Origin: Hymenobacter artigasi
GTDB lineage: Bacteria > Bacteroidota > Bacteroidia > Cytophagales > Hymenobacteraceae
Direction of reading: 5' to 3'
Length of the DNA stretch: 64,000 nucleotides
Assembly (NCBI RefSeq): GCF_012275535.1
Contig: NZ_JAAVTK010000001.1
Coordinates: 124,001 to 188,000 of the forward strand
Below are positions 9,276 through 17,903 of the stretch, in pieces. The position numbers and the translations under genes were made by a program. Positions within the stretch are counted from its first letter, which is position 1; each line of letters begins with the position of its first letter. The notes below the pieces were generated by a model. The model had not been told where the DNA came from, ran no database searches, and worked only from the letters and a program-made list of their open reading frames with translations.

Positions 9276-11066
9276 CTAGACGGCGTACTCGTTGGCCGTA
9301 ATCAGCTTGGCGGCAATGCGGCGGCGTGACTCCTTCACGTTGATGAGCTCCGTTTTGGTGAAGCGCTTGAGGCCCATGAGCAGCAGGCGCTGCTCGTCGC
9401 CCTCGGCCATGCTGCCGATGGCATCCTTGGCGGCCTTCTCCACAATGTCCACGGCATCGGCCAGGTACACGCGGGCGATGTCGGCTTCCACCGACAGGGC
9501 TTCTTCGCCTTTGGCAGCGGCCTCCTTCTCCACGCGGAGCAGGGTGCTCTCGGCGATGTACACCTTGATGGCCATATCGGCGATGTTCATCAGCAGCTCC
9601 TGCTCTTTGGCGAGGGTGGCAGTGAACTTCTGCACGGCCGAGCCGGCTACCATCAGGATGGCCTTTTTCAGGTTGGCGATGGTCTTCATTTCCTTGCTGA
9701 ACAGGCCGGTTTCCTCGTCCTGGCTCATGCTCGGGATGCTCAGCAGCTCCTGCTGCACGGCCTGGGCGGGGCCCATCAGGTCAATTTCGCCTTTCAGGCC
9801 CTTCTTCAGAATCATATCAACGGCCAGCAGGCGGTTGATTTCGTTGGTGCCTTCGAAAATGCGGTTGATGCGCGAGTCCCGGTAGGCGCGGTCCATGGGG
9901 TAGTCGGCCGAGAAGCCGTAGCCACCATAAATCTGCACACCTTCATCCACCACGTAATCAAGCACTTCCGAACCTTCTACTTTCAGAATGGCGCACTCCA
10001 CGGCAAATTCGCGGGCCGCGCCCAACAGGGCCTCGTTGGTGCCTTTGCCTTCGGCCAGCAGTTGCTGCTCCATGCGGTAGATGTCGGCACCGGCGCGGTA
10101 AATAGCCGATTCCACGGCGTAGAGGCGGATGGCCTGCTGCGCCAGCTTGTAGCGAATCGCGCCGAACTTCGAAATCGGCATTTTGAACTGCACCCGCTCG
10201 TTGGCGTATTTCACGCTCTGGGTAGCGGCTCCTTTGGCGGCACCCAGGCAGGCGGCAGCCAGCTTGATGCGGCCGATGTTCAGCACGTTGAAGGCGATGA
10301 GGTGGCCTTTGCCAATCTCACCCAGCACGTTCTCCTTGGGCACCTGCGCATCAGACAGGAACACCTGACGGGTGCTGCTGCCTTTGATGCCCATCTTGTG
10401 CTCCTCGTTGCCGAGGCTCAGGCCGGGCGTGTCTTTGTCTACGATGAAGCCGGTGAACTTGTCGCCGTCAATCTGGGCAAATACGATGAACACATCGGCG
10501 AAGCCGGCGTTCGTAATCCACATTTTCTGGCCGTTCAGCACGTAGTGCGTGCCTTCGGCATTGAGAACAGCTTTGGTTTTAGCACCCAGGGCATCGGAAC
10601 CGGAGCCGGGCTCGGTGAGGCAGTAGGCACCCATCAGGCTGCCATCGGTGAGGCCGGGCAGGTATTTGGCCTTCTGCTCATCGTTGCCGAAGTACAGGAT
10701 GGGCAGCATGGCGATGCCCGTGTGCGCCGCAAACGCCACCGGGAACGAGTGGCCGCCGCCCACACCCTCCGTCACGCGCAGGGCCGTAGTGAAGTCCATG
10801 TCCAGCCCGCCGAACTGCTCCGGAATGCTCACGCCGAACAGCCCAAGCTCGCCTGCCTTCTGCATCAGGCCGCGCATGAGGCCCTCTTCGTGGTTGTCGA
10901 GGCGCTCCAGTAGCGGGGTTACCTCGGCAGCTACAAAGTCGATGCAGGTCTGGTGCATCATGACCTGCTCTTCGGTAAAGTCAGCCGGGGTGAAGACGCT
11001 CTGGGCATCGGTCGGCTTGATGATGAATTCGCCGCCCTTCAGGCTGGCTTGCTGCGTGGTTTCCAT
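9276..11066 (-). CDS. Acyl-CoA dehydrogenase (long-chain type, with C-terminal extension)
   Basis: Catalyses the first, FAD-dependent step of fatty-acid beta-oxidation. The 596 residues contain the N-terminal alpha domain, the middle beta domain with YCLTEPGSGSD and WITNAG, and the C-terminal helical domain with catalytic Glu405 in the FEGTNEI motif. About 180 residues follow, as in VLCAD/ACAD9-type enzymes, so long-chain substrates are likely. Two copies of an 18-bp operator-like sequence lie 31 and 100 bp upstream of the ATG, and a terminator separates it from the thiolase upstream, so it is probably its own transcription unit under the neighbouring MarR regulator. Confidence 0.95.
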   Translation of the reverse strand: METTQQASLKGGEFIIKPTDAQSVFTPADFTEEQVMMHQTCIDFVAAEVTPLLERLDNHEEGLMRGLMQKAGELGLFGVSIPEQFGGLDMDFTTALRVTEGVGGGHSFPVAFAAHTGIAMLPILYFGNDEQKAKYLPGLTDGSLMGAYCLTEPGSGSDALGAKTKAVLNAEGTHYVLNGQKMWITNAGFADVFIVFAQIDGDKFTGFIVDKDTPGLSLGNEEHKMGIKGSSTRQVFLSDAQVPKENVLGEIGKGHLIAFNVLNIGRIKLAAACLGAAKGAATQSVKYANERVQFKMPISKFGAIRYKLAQQAIRLYAVESAIYRAGADIYRMEQQLLAEGKGTNEALLGAAREFAVECAILKVEGSEVLDYVVDEGVQIYGGYGFSADYPMDRAYRDSRINRIFEGTNEINRLLAVDMILKKGLKGEIDLMGPAQAVQQELLSIPSMSQDEETGLFSKEMKTIANLKKAILMVAGSAVQKFTATLAKEQELLMNIADMAIKVYIAESTLLRVEKEAAAKGEEALSVEADIARVYLADAVDIVEKAAKDAIGSMAEGDEQRLLLMGLKRFTKTELINVKESRRRIAAKLITANEYAV

Positions 11067-11096
11067 GACGTTTGGGGTGGGTGTAGAGTTGAAAAG

Positions 11097-11114
11097 TGTT
11101 AGGCGTGCCTACTA
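11097..11114 (-). promoter_or_regulatory. Candidate MarR operator, site 1 (acyl-CoA dehydrogenase)
   Basis: On the minus strand TAGTAGGCACGCCTAACA; core arms TAGGC/GCCTA form a 12-bp near-palindrome (11100-11111). It ends 31 bp before the dehydrogenase ATG. An identical 18-mer is 69 bp further upstream and a close variant precedes the MarR gene. Confidence 0.65.
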
Positions 11115-11165
11115 GTTGAAGAAACAACGAGGCCAGCGGTTTGGTGTTGCAAGATACAAAAAATA

Positions 11166-11183
11166 TGTTAGGCGTGCCTACTA
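11166..11183 (-). promoter_or_regulatory. Candidate MarR operator, site 2 (acyl-CoA dehydrogenase)
   Basis: Same 18-mer as site 1. It lies between a TTTG (11189-11192) and a -7-like TATTTTTTG (11157-11165) on the minus strand; the 23-bp spacing is slightly long, but a protein bound here would cover a promoter. Similarity with the site before the MarR gene extends 3' as an ATTTTT tract. Confidence 0.65.
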
Positions 11184-11195
11184 CTTTGCAAAAAG

Positions 11196-11219
11196 AAAAC
11201 CCCGGCTGAGCGGGGTTTT
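11196..11219. terminator. Terminator downstream of thiolase
   Basis: Nine-bp stem AAAACCCCG / CGGGGTTTT with loop GCTGAG. On the minus strand it follows the thiolase gene and precedes the promoter region of the acyl-CoA dehydrogenase. Confidence 0.8.
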
Positions 11220-11234
11220 CTTTTTATTCGGCCT

Positions 11235-11321
11235 CTGTCATGCTGAGCCTGCGAAGCATCCTATCACGTTCCAACGAGTCGTTCGGCGGTGACAAGATGC
11301 TTCGCAGGCTCAGCATGACAG
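11235..11321. repeat. Intergenic inverted repeat, CATGCTGAGC family, copy a
   Basis: Arms 11235-11260 and 11296-11321 are exact 26-bp reverse complements (ctgtCATGCTGAGCctgc...gcatc). It lies directly after the thiolase stop codon. This is the best-conserved of seven copies in the window. Confidence 0.9.
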
Positions 11322-11327
11322 GTGGCA

Positions 11328-12515
11328 TTACTTCAGCAACTCGTAGATGCCGGCGACGCCCTGGCCGCCGCCCACGCAGGCCGTGACCATGCCGTACTTC
11401 TTGCCGCGCTCACGCAGCTCATCGAAGAGCTGGATGCTGAGTTTGGCGCCGGAGCAGCCCAGCGGGTGGCCCAGGGCAATAGCGCCGCCGTTCACGTTCA
11501 GCTTCTCGGGGTCGATGCCCAGCTCGCGCACCACGGCCAGCGACTGCGAGGCGAAGGCTTCGTTCAGCTCAAACAGGTCGATGTCTTCGAGTTTTAAGCC
11601 AGCTTGCTTGAGGACTTTCGGCACGGCTTTGATGGGGCCCATGCCCATGATGCGCGGGTCCACGCCTTCGGTGGCGTAGTTCACCATGCGGGCGATGGGC
11701 TCCAGGTTCAGCTCCTTCACCATGCGCTCCGACATCACGAGCACGAAGGCCGCGCCGTCGGAGGTCTGGGACGAGTTGCCGGCCGTTACGGTGCCGTTGG
11801 CGGCGAACACGGGGCGCAGGCGGGCCAGGGCTTCCACCGAGGTATCGGCGCGGGGGCCTTCGTCGGTATCCACCACGTAGGAGCGGCTTTTCTTCTTGCC
11901 GGTGGCGGCGTCCACGTAGGTTTCCTCTACCGTGACGGGCACGATGCTCTTGGCAAACTTGCCGGCCTGAATGGCCTTGATAGCCTTCTGGTGCGAGTTG
12001 TAGGAGAATTCGTCCTGGTCCTGGCGGGTGATTTTGTAGTCGTTGGCCACGGCTTCGGCCGTCAGGCCCATGCCCATGTAGTAGTCGGGATGAGTCATCG
12101 CCAACTTGTAGTTGGGCACGGTTTTCCAGCCCACGGTGGGCACCATGCTCATGCTCTCGGTGCCGCCCGCGATGATGCAGTCGGCCATGCCGGCCGTGAT
12201 TTTGCCCACCGCCATGGCGATAGTTTCGACGCCAGAGCCGCAGTAGCGGTTCACGATGAGGCCGGGCACGTTGATGGGCAGGGCCAGCAGCGAAATCAGG
12301 CGGCCCATTTGCAGGCCCTGCTCGGCCTCGGGTACGGCATTGCCGACAATAACGTCGTCGATGCGCGTGGGGTCGAGGGCGGGCACTTCGGCCACGAGGT
12401 GCTTGATGACGGCGGCAGCGAGGTCGTCGGGCCGGGTGAAGCGGAAACCGCCGCGGGGGGCTTTGCCCACGGCCGTGCGGTAGCCGGCTACGATATATGC
12501 GGTGTTGTTCGACAT
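11328..12515 (-). CDS. fadA: Acetyl-CoA C-acyltransferase (3-ketoacyl-CoA thiolase)
   Basis: Performs the thiolytic last step of beta-oxidation. The 395 residues match type I thiolases: nucleophilic Cys92 in NRYCGSG, His350 in [14 protein letters not shown], and the second acid/base Cys380 in CVGGGQG. It lies downstream of the fused hydroxyacyl-CoA dehydrogenase/hydratase gene, separated by a 196-bp spacer almost filled by a large palindrome. The partner enzyme next door and the absence of a biosynthetic neighbourhood favour a degradative thiolase over acetoacetyl-CoA synthesis. The gene symbol is by function. Confidence 0.96.
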   Translation of the reverse strand: MSNNTAYIVAGYRTAVGKAPRGGFRFTRPDDLAAAVIKHLVAEVPALDPTRIDDVIVGNAVPEAEQGLQMGRLISLLALPINVPGLIVNRYCGSGVETIAMAVGKITAGMADCIIAGGTESMSMVPTVGWKTVPNYKLAMTHPDYYMGMGLTAEAVANDYKITRQDQDEFSYNSHQKAIKAIQAGKFAKSIVPVTVEETYVDAATGKKKSRSYVVDTDEGPRADTSVEALARLRPVFAANGTVTAGNSSQTSDGAAFVLVMSERMVKELNLEPIARMVNYATEGVDPRIMGMGPIKAVPKVLKQAGLKLEDIDLFELNEAFASQSLAVVRELGIDPEKLNVNGGAIALGHPLGCSGAKLSIQLFDELRERGKKYGMVTACVGGGQGVAGIYELLK

Positions 12516-12531
12516 GTTGTTCTGGCGTTAA

Positions 12532-12699
12532 CCTCACCCCCTAGCCCCCTCTCCCGTGGAGAGGGGGAACTAGTTTCTAGTTCTAGTTAACTAACTTTTA
12601 AAAAGTTAAAGACTAAATTTTGATGCTCACCCAAAAGTTTAAGACTAGAATTAGAAACTAGTCCCCCCTCTCCGCGGGAGAGGGGGCTAGGGGGTGAGG
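12532..12699. repeat. Large 168-bp palindrome between thiolase and hydratase genes
   Basis: Arms 12532-12590 and 12641-12699 match as reverse complements over nearly 60 bp with a few mismatches. Each begins CCTCACCCCCTAGCCCCCTC and contains its own nested hairpin (CCCCCTCTCC...GGAGAGGGGG). The central 50 bp is AT-rich. It fills most of the gap between two co-directional beta-oxidation genes and would form a very stable structure in a joint mRNA. Confidence 0.9.
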
Positions 12700-12711
12700 T
12701 GACTCGTGAGG

Positions 12712-15120
12712 TTAATTCCGCAGCGGCTTGCCGGTCGTGAGAATCGACTGAATCCGCTCCAGCGTCTTGCGCTCGCCGCAGAGGCTCAGAAACGCCTCGC
12801 GCTCCAAATCCAGCAGGTACTGCTCGCTCACTTCCGTGGGCGACGACAAATCGCCGCCGCACATCACGTAAGCCAGCTTATCGGCAATGAGCTGGTCGTG
12901 GGTCGAGATATAGTTGCCTTGCTGCATGGCGTACACGCCGGTTTTGAACATGGCCAGCGCGCCCTTGCCGTGTACCTTGATGTTGGTTTTCTGTAGCGGC
13001 TGGGTGTAGCCGGCATCGGCCATATCGATGGCGGCGGCTTTGGCCTGGGCGATTACGCGGTTGCTGTTCAGAACCACTTCGTCGCCCCGGCGCAGGTAGC
13101 CCAGGTCGAAGGCTTCGGCGGCGGAGGTCGAAACCTTGGCCGTGCTGATGGTCATGTAGGTGTTGCGCAGCAGGTTGAATTCGGGCTCGCCATCTTCGTA
13201 CTTGAGGGCGGTGCGCAGGGTCATTTCCTTGGTGCCGCCGCCGCCGGGAATCAGGCCCACGCCGAATTCCACGAGGCCGATGTAGGATTCGGCGGCCGCT
13301 ACCACCCGGTCGCAGTGCAGGTTCAGCTCGCAGCCGCCGCCCAGCGTGAGGCCGTGCGGGGTGCCCACCACCGGGATGCTGCTGTAGCGCATCCGCATCA
13401 TGGCCTGCTGGAACTGCTGAATCATCATGTTCAGCTCGTCGAAATCCTGGTCGAGGGCCTGCATATACACGAGGCCCAGGTTGGCGCCGGCCGAGAAATT
13501 CGGCGCGTCGTTGCCCACCACGAGGCCGCGGTAGCCGGCTTCGGCCATCTCTACACCCTTCAGCAGGCCCTGGATGACGTCGGTGCCTAGCGCGTTCATC
13601 TTCGAGTGGAACTCCACGTTCAGAATGCCGTCGCCGAGGTCGATAACTGAGGCGCCCGAGTTTTTCCACAGCACCTTGCCGCTGGCGCGTAGGTTGTCGA
13701 GAATAATGAAATTCTCTACACCTGGCACCGACTGGTAGCTTTTCGAGGCGATGTCGTAGAACTGGCGCACGCCAGCTTCGGTCACCTTATAAAATGTAGT
13801 ATTACCGGCGGCCAGCATTTCCTCAACCCACGGGGCGGGGGTGCGGCCAGCAGCCTTGGCCAAATCCAGGCCGGCCTGCACGCCCAGCGCGTCCCATGTT
13901 TCAAACGGGCCCATTTCCCAGCCGAAACCGGCACGTAGCGCGTCGTCCAGCTTGAACAGCCCGTCGGAAATCTCGGGAATGCGGTTGCTCACATAAGAGA
14001 AGAGGCTGCCGAAGCTCAGGCGGTAGAATTCGCCCGCCTTGTCCTTGCCCGCCACCAGCACCTTGAAGCGGTCGGCCAGCTTCTCGATGGTTTTGGTCAT
14101 TTCCAGGGTGGCGAACTTCACCTTCTGGCTCGGCTTGTACTCCATCGTGCTCAAGTCGAGCGCGTGGATTTCCGACTTGCCGCCTTCGCCCTTCACTTTT
14201 TTGTAGAAGCCCTGGCCGGTTTTGTCGCCCAGCCACTTACTCTCGCCCATTTTCTTCACGAAATCAGGCAGCACGAATACGTCCTTGGCCTCGTCGTTCG
14301 GCAGGCCCTGGGCCAGGCCGTTGGCCACGTTGATGGTCGTATCGAGGCCCACCACATCGGAAGTGCGCAGCGTGGCCGACTTCGCATGGCCAATCACCGG
14401 GCCGGTCAGCTTGTCGGTTTCTTCCACGGTCAGGCCCAGCTTCTGCATGGTCTGCATGGCGTCGAGCAGGGCGAAAACGCCCACGCGGTTGGCGATGAAG
14501 CCGGGCGTGTCCTTGGCCAACACCACCGTTTTGCCCAGGTACAAATCGCCATAGTGCTGCAGGAAATCCAGCACCTCCGGCTTGGTGTCCGGCGTCGGGA
14601 TGATTTCCAGCAGCTTCAAATAGCGCGGCGGGTTGAAAAAGTGCGTGCCGGCGAAGTGCTGCTTGAAATCCTCGGAGCGGCCCTCGGCCAACAGGTGAAT
14701 CGGGATGCCGCTGGTGTTGCTGGTGATGAGCGTGCCGGGCTTGCGGAACTGCTCCACCTTCTCATAAAGGCCTTTTTTGATATCAAGACGCTCGATTACG
14801 ACTTCAATCGTCCAGTCGCAGCCGGCAATTTCCTTGAGGTTGTCATCAAAGTTGCCGGTTTTGATGCGGCTGGCATCAGCCTTGCGGTAGAGCGGCGAGG
14901 GATTGGCAACGATTGCGGCCTGCAACGCGGCATTCACAATGCGGTTGCGCACGGCCGCGGCCTCCAGCTTCAGGCCCTTTTTCTCCTCGTCGGGCGTCAG
15001 CTCTTTGGGCGCGATGTCGAGCAGCAGCACCTGCACGCCGATGTTGGCGAAGTGGCAGGCAATGCGCGAGCCCATAACGCCGGAGCCGAGCACGGCAACT
15101 TTCTTGATGGTTCGATTCAT
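12712..15120 (-). CDS. 3-hydroxyacyl-CoA dehydrogenase / enoyl-CoA hydratase fusion
   Basis: Bifunctional beta-oxidation enzyme of 802 residues. The N-terminal half is the NAD-dependent dehydrogenase: Rossmann GSGVMG at 12-17, then FFNPPRYLKLLEI and the dehydrogenase C-terminal domain. From about residue 490 comes a crotonase-fold hydratase with the oxyanion segment SAGANLG and the two likely catalytic Glu in GGGCELNLHCD and VEFGVGLIPGGGG. The order (dehydrogenase first) is the reverse of E. coli FadB and typical of a separate family. It lies between the MarR gene upstream and the thiolase downstream. Confidence 0.95.
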   Translation of the reverse strand: MNRTIKKVAVLGSGVMGSRIACHFANIGVQVLLLDIAPKELTPDEEKKGLKLEAAAVRNRIVNAALQAAIVANPSPLYRKADASRIKTGNFDDNLKEIAGCDWTIEVVIERLDIKKGLYEKVEQFRKPGTLITSNTSGIPIHLLAEGRSEDFKQHFAGTHFFNPPRYLKLLEIIPTPDTKPEVLDFLQHYGDLYLGKTVVLAKDTPGFIANRVGVFALLDAMQTMQKLGLTVEETDKLTGPVIGHAKSATLRTSDVVGLDTTINVANGLAQGLPNDEAKDVFVLPDFVKKMGESKWLGDKTGQGFYKKVKGEGGKSEIHALDLSTMEYKPSQKVKFATLEMTKTIEKLADRFKVLVAGKDKAGEFYRLSFGSLFSYVSNRIPEISDGLFKLDDALRAGFGWEMGPFETWDALGVQAGLDLAKAAGRTPAPWVEEMLAAGNTTFYKVTEAGVRQFYDIASKSYQSVPGVENFIILDNLRASGKVLWKNSGASVIDLGDGILNVEFHSKMNALGTDVIQGLLKGVEMAEAGYRGLVVGNDAPNFSAGANLGLVYMQALDQDFDELNMMIQQFQQAMMRMRYSSIPVVGTPHGLTLGGGCELNLHCDRVVAAAESYIGLVEFGVGLIPGGGGTKEMTLRTALKYEDGEPEFNLLRNTYMTISTAKVSTSAAEAFDLGYLRRGDEVVLNSNRVIAQAKAAAIDMADAGYTQPLQKTNIKVHGKGALAMFKTGVYAMQQGNYISTHDQLIADKLAYVMCGGDLSSPTEVSEQYLLDLEREAFLSLCGERKTLERIQSILTTGKPLRN

Positions 15121-15130
15121 AGTGTTTTGA

Positions 15131-15236
15131 CTGTCATTCTGAGCGCAGCGAAGAATCTTGTCACGTCCGCACTGCTGTGATTACTAGCGCCGACGAAAGC
15201 AGCCGTGATAAGATGCTTCCTTCGTCGGCATGACAA
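15131..15236. repeat. Intergenic inverted repeat, CATGCTGAGC family, copy b
   Basis: Imperfect arms about 15131-15165 and 15207-15236 (ctgtCATTCTGAGCgcagcg ... cgtcggCATGACaa). It nearly fills the 120-bp spacer between the MarR stop codon and the start of the fused dehydrogenase gene, which are probably co-transcribed. Confidence 0.8.
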
Positions 15237-15240
15237 CGGT

Positions 15241-15726
15241 TTAGCTATACGAGGTGGGCGTTTCGGCCCGCAGTGCTTTCAGCGTAAAGTCTTCAAAAAG
15301 GGTTTTACCCTCAATCATACCCGTAATCTGAGCTGCTACTTTGAAGAACACATCCAGCTGGCTCTGCGAGATTTTTTCCCGGATTTTCAGGTTAAAGTGC
15401 CGCACCGTCTGGCGCGAAACCTCTTTTTTCTCCAGCCCCAGCTCCGTCAGGAAAATGCGGACCGAGCGTTTGTCCACGGAGTCAGCCTGCTTATAAATAA
15501 GGCCTTTTTCCTCCATGCTCCGCAGAATGCGGGTCAGGCTGCGGGTTTCGAGGCCCAGCAGCGGCGCGATTTTGGTGGCGGGTGTGCCACGCTCCTGGTC
15601 GATGTTCAGCAGCACGAAGCCGATGCTCGTGGTGATATCATTCTGGGCAGCCTGGGTATTGTACATGCGCGAAATCGCGTGCCAAGCCACTTTAATGTTG
15701 TAATCGACGGTTTCTTCGGCTTTCAT
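15241..15726 (-). CDS. MarR family transcriptional regulator of beta-oxidation genes
   Basis: The 161 residues have the MarR winged-helix layout: an N-terminal dimerisation helix, a helix-turn-helix around APLLGLETRSLTRILRSMEEKG (about 75-97), a wing with DKRSVRIFLTELG (about 105-117), and C-terminal helices. MarR proteins usually bind short palindromes as dimers and release them on binding a ligand. Three near-identical palindromes lie upstream of this gene and of the acyl-CoA dehydrogenase, and the regulator is surrounded by beta-oxidation genes, so autoregulated control of fatty-acid degradation with an acyl-CoA-type effector is a reasonable inference. Confidence 0.9.
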   Translation of the reverse strand: MKAEETVDYNIKVAWHAISRMYNTQAAQNDITTSIGFVLLNIDQERGTPATKIAPLLGLETRSLTRILRSMEEKGLIYKQADSVDKRSVRIFLTELGLEKKEVSRQTVRHFNLKIREKISQSQLDVFFKVAAQITGMIEGKTLFEDFTLKALRAETPTSYS

Positions 15727-15762
15727 GGGCGGGCTGATAGTGCGGTAAACTTACGAAAAATT

Positions 15763-15780
15763 TGTTAGGCTTGCATACTA
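15763..15780 (-). promoter_or_regulatory. Candidate MarR operator, site 3 (autoregulatory)
   Basis: Minus strand TAGTATGCAAGCCTAACA; 16 of 18 positions match the two sites before the acyl-CoA dehydrogenase. It ends 36 bp before the MarR ATG and just upstream of a -7-like TAAGTTTA. Confidence 0.65.
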
Positions 15781-15799
15781 TATCCCGATGTGATAAAAA

Positions 15800-15907
15800 A
15801 AGAACGTCACGCTGAACGGCTTGCCGCTTCTCCCCCGTTGCAGGAAATCCGGTTGAATGGATATCTGCCCGGCAGAGGTGCTTCGCTGCGTTCAGCATGA
15901 CGTTCTT
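15800..15907. repeat. Intergenic inverted repeat, CATGCTGAGC family, copy c
   Basis: Outer arms 15800-15820 and 15887-15907 (AAGAACGTCACGCTGAAC ... GTTCAGCATGACGTTCTT) are reverse complements with few mismatches; the interior is not paired. It lies between the acyl-CoA ligase stop and the MarR promoter region. Confidence 0.8.
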
Positions 15908-15927
15908 CGGACCTGCCTGCCCCTGCC

Positions 15928-17706
15928 CTACCGCTCCCCGGCCGAGTTATACAGGCCTTCGATGATGTCCTTATTGTTCTCCGTGATAACCTTGCGCTTC
16001 ACCTTCATGGTAGGGGTCATTTCGCCACTTTCCACGGTCCAGAGCTCGGGCAGCAGGGCAATTTTTTTCACCTGCTCCCACTGGGCAAAGCTCTGGTTGT
16101 ATTTCTTCACCAGCCCCTCGTAGAGGTCCACAATTTTTGGGTTTTTCACCAGCTCCTCGTTCGAGGCATCGGGCACGCCGTTGCGCTTGCACCAGCCCTT
16201 GAGGTCGGAGAAGGACGGAATGACGAGCGCCGACGCGAATTTCTGGTCGGCTCCCACCACCATGGCCTGCTCGATGAGCGGGTCTTCCTTGAACTTGCCT
16301 TCGAGCACCTGCGGAGCAATATACTTACCACCCGAAGTCTTGAACATCTCCTTCTTGCGGTCGGTGATTTTCAAGAACTTGCCATTCACCAGCTCGCCAA
16401 TGTCGCCGGTGTGGAACCAGCCCTCGCTGTCGAACACCTCGGCCGTAAGGTCGGGCTTGTTATAGTAGCCCTTCATCACGGAGGCCGATTTGGTGAGGAT
16501 TTCGCCATCGGCCGCAATTTTCACCTCCATGTTGTCGATGAGCGGCCCCACCGTGCCAATCATGTTATTCTCGGGCTCGAAGCCGCCCACGGCGATTACG
16601 GGCGACGTCTCGGTGAGGCCGTAGCCCTCCATCACCCGGATGCCAGCCGCCCAGAACACGCGGGCCAGGCGCGGCTGCAAGGCCCCGCCGCCACTCACGA
16701 TGCAGCGCAGGTTGCCGCCCAGCGCCTCGCGCCATTTATTGAAAATGAGCTTATTGGCCAAAGCCAACTGCGTATTATAGAGGAAGCCCTGGTCTTTCTG
16801 GGTATCGTACTTCAGGCCCAGCTCCAGGGCCCAGAAGAAGAGGCTCTTCTTCACGCCTTCCAGTTCATGGCCCTTTTGCACGATTTTATCATACACCTTT
16901 TCGAGCAGGCGCGGCACGGTGGTGAAAATATCAGGCTTCACTTCGCGCAGGTTGTCGGCGATGACGTCCATGCTTTCGGCGTAGTAAATACTCACCCCGT
17001 TTATCATGTACAGATAGGTGACCATGCGCTCGAAAATGTGGCAGAGCGGCAGGAAACTCAGCGCTTTATCGTCCTTCGTGACGGGCACGAAGCGTTGCGA
17101 GTTACGGCAGTTGCTCAGGATGTTATCGTGCGTGAGCATCACACCCTTGGGCTTGCCGGTGGTGCCGCTGGTGTAGATGAGCGTGAGGAGGTCGTCGGGC
17201 TCGACGGCGGCTTTCAGCGGCTCCAAGGCAGCGACGTTGCCTTTTTTGCCGATTTCCAGCAATTCGCCGAAGTGACGCGCACCGCTGATTTTATCGAAGG
17301 TGAAGACGTTTTCAGCGGGAATGTCGAGGCCCTCGGTGGCTTCTTTCACCTTGTCGAACAGCTTCTGGTCGGCCACGAACACGGCCCGCACGCCGGCATC
17401 GGTGAAGATGTACTTGTAGTCCTCAACGGTGATGCTCGGGTACATGGGCACGCTGGTGGCACCGATTTGCGAGATACCGAAATCAGCCAGCATCCACTCC
17501 GGGCGGTTCATGCTGATGATGGCTACTTTGTCGCCGCGCTTGAGGCCGAGCGATACGAGGCCGAGCGAAACCAGGTTGGCCTGGTCCTGAATTTGCTGGC
17601 TGCTGATGGGCACCCAGTTTCCGTCGATTTTAGAGGCCAGCGCATCGGATTTGGGCGACTCGGCAATTTGGTGGGCTAGGATATCAAAGGCGCGACGAAC
17701 GTCCAT
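15928..17706 (-). CDS. Long-chain acyl-CoA synthetase (AMP-forming)
   Basis: Activates fatty acids to acyl-CoA using ATP, feeding the adjacent beta-oxidation enzymes. From the ATG at 17706 it has 592 residues: P-loop motif LIYTSGTTGKPKG at 177-189, GYGLTETSP, the FHTGDIGE motif and the hinge ITDRKKEMFKTSGGKYIAP. The open frame runs upstream to 17904 and would overlap the divergent gene; those 66 residues resemble no AMP-ligase N-terminus, whereas MDVRRAFDILAHQ is typical. No copy of the MarR operator was found before it, so its control may differ from the rest. Confidence 0.95.
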   Translation of the reverse strand: MDVRRAFDILAHQIAESPKSDALASKIDGNWVPISSQQIQDQANLVSLGLVSLGLKRGDKVAIISMNRPEWMLADFGISQIGATSVPMYPSITVEDYKYIFTDAGVRAVFVADQKLFDKVKEATEGLDIPAENVFTFDKISGARHFGELLEIGKKGNVAALEPLKAAVEPDDLLTLIYTSGTTGKPKGVMLTHDNILSNCRNSQRFVPVTKDDKALSFLPLCHIFERMVTYLYMINGVSIYYAESMDVIADNLREVKPDIFTTVPRLLEKVYDKIVQKGHELEGVKKSLFFWALELGLKYDTQKDQGFLYNTQLALANKLIFNKWREALGGNLRCIVSGGGALQPRLARVFWAAGIRVMEGYGLTETSPVIAVGGFEPENNMIGTVGPLIDNMEVKIAADGEILTKSASVMKGYYNKPDLTAEVFDSEGWFHTGDIGELVNGKFLKITDRKKEMFKTSGGKYIAPQVLEGKFKEDPLIEQAMVVGADQKFASALVIPSFSDLKGWCKRNGVPDASNEELVKNPKIVDLYEGLVKKYNQSFAQWEQVKKIALLPELWTVESGEMTPTMKVKRKVITENNKDIIEGLYNSAGER

Positions 17707-17873
17707 GTGTGGGGCGGATAAAGCGTATTGCGTGAAATTCAGCTTAAATAAAGCGCTTTTTTCGGGGCTGCGTCCCCCCGCACCACGCACTTCTGCAGCG
17801 CTGCGGCTGGGAGTTAAAACCAAATGAGCCGCAAAAACGCTCAAAAAGCCCCAAAATCCGGCTTTTTTCGGTG

Positions 17874-17881
17874 TAATTTTG
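17874..17881 (+). promoter_or_regulatory. Likely -7 element (TAATTTTG) of the arginase-family gene
   Basis: TAATTTTG fits TAnnTTTG exactly and lies 22 bp before the ATG at 17904, implying a very short leader. No clear -33 TTTG is seen at the standard distance. Confidence 0.45.
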
Positions 17882-17903
17882 AGCCCTAGCATTCCCGCTC
17901 CCA

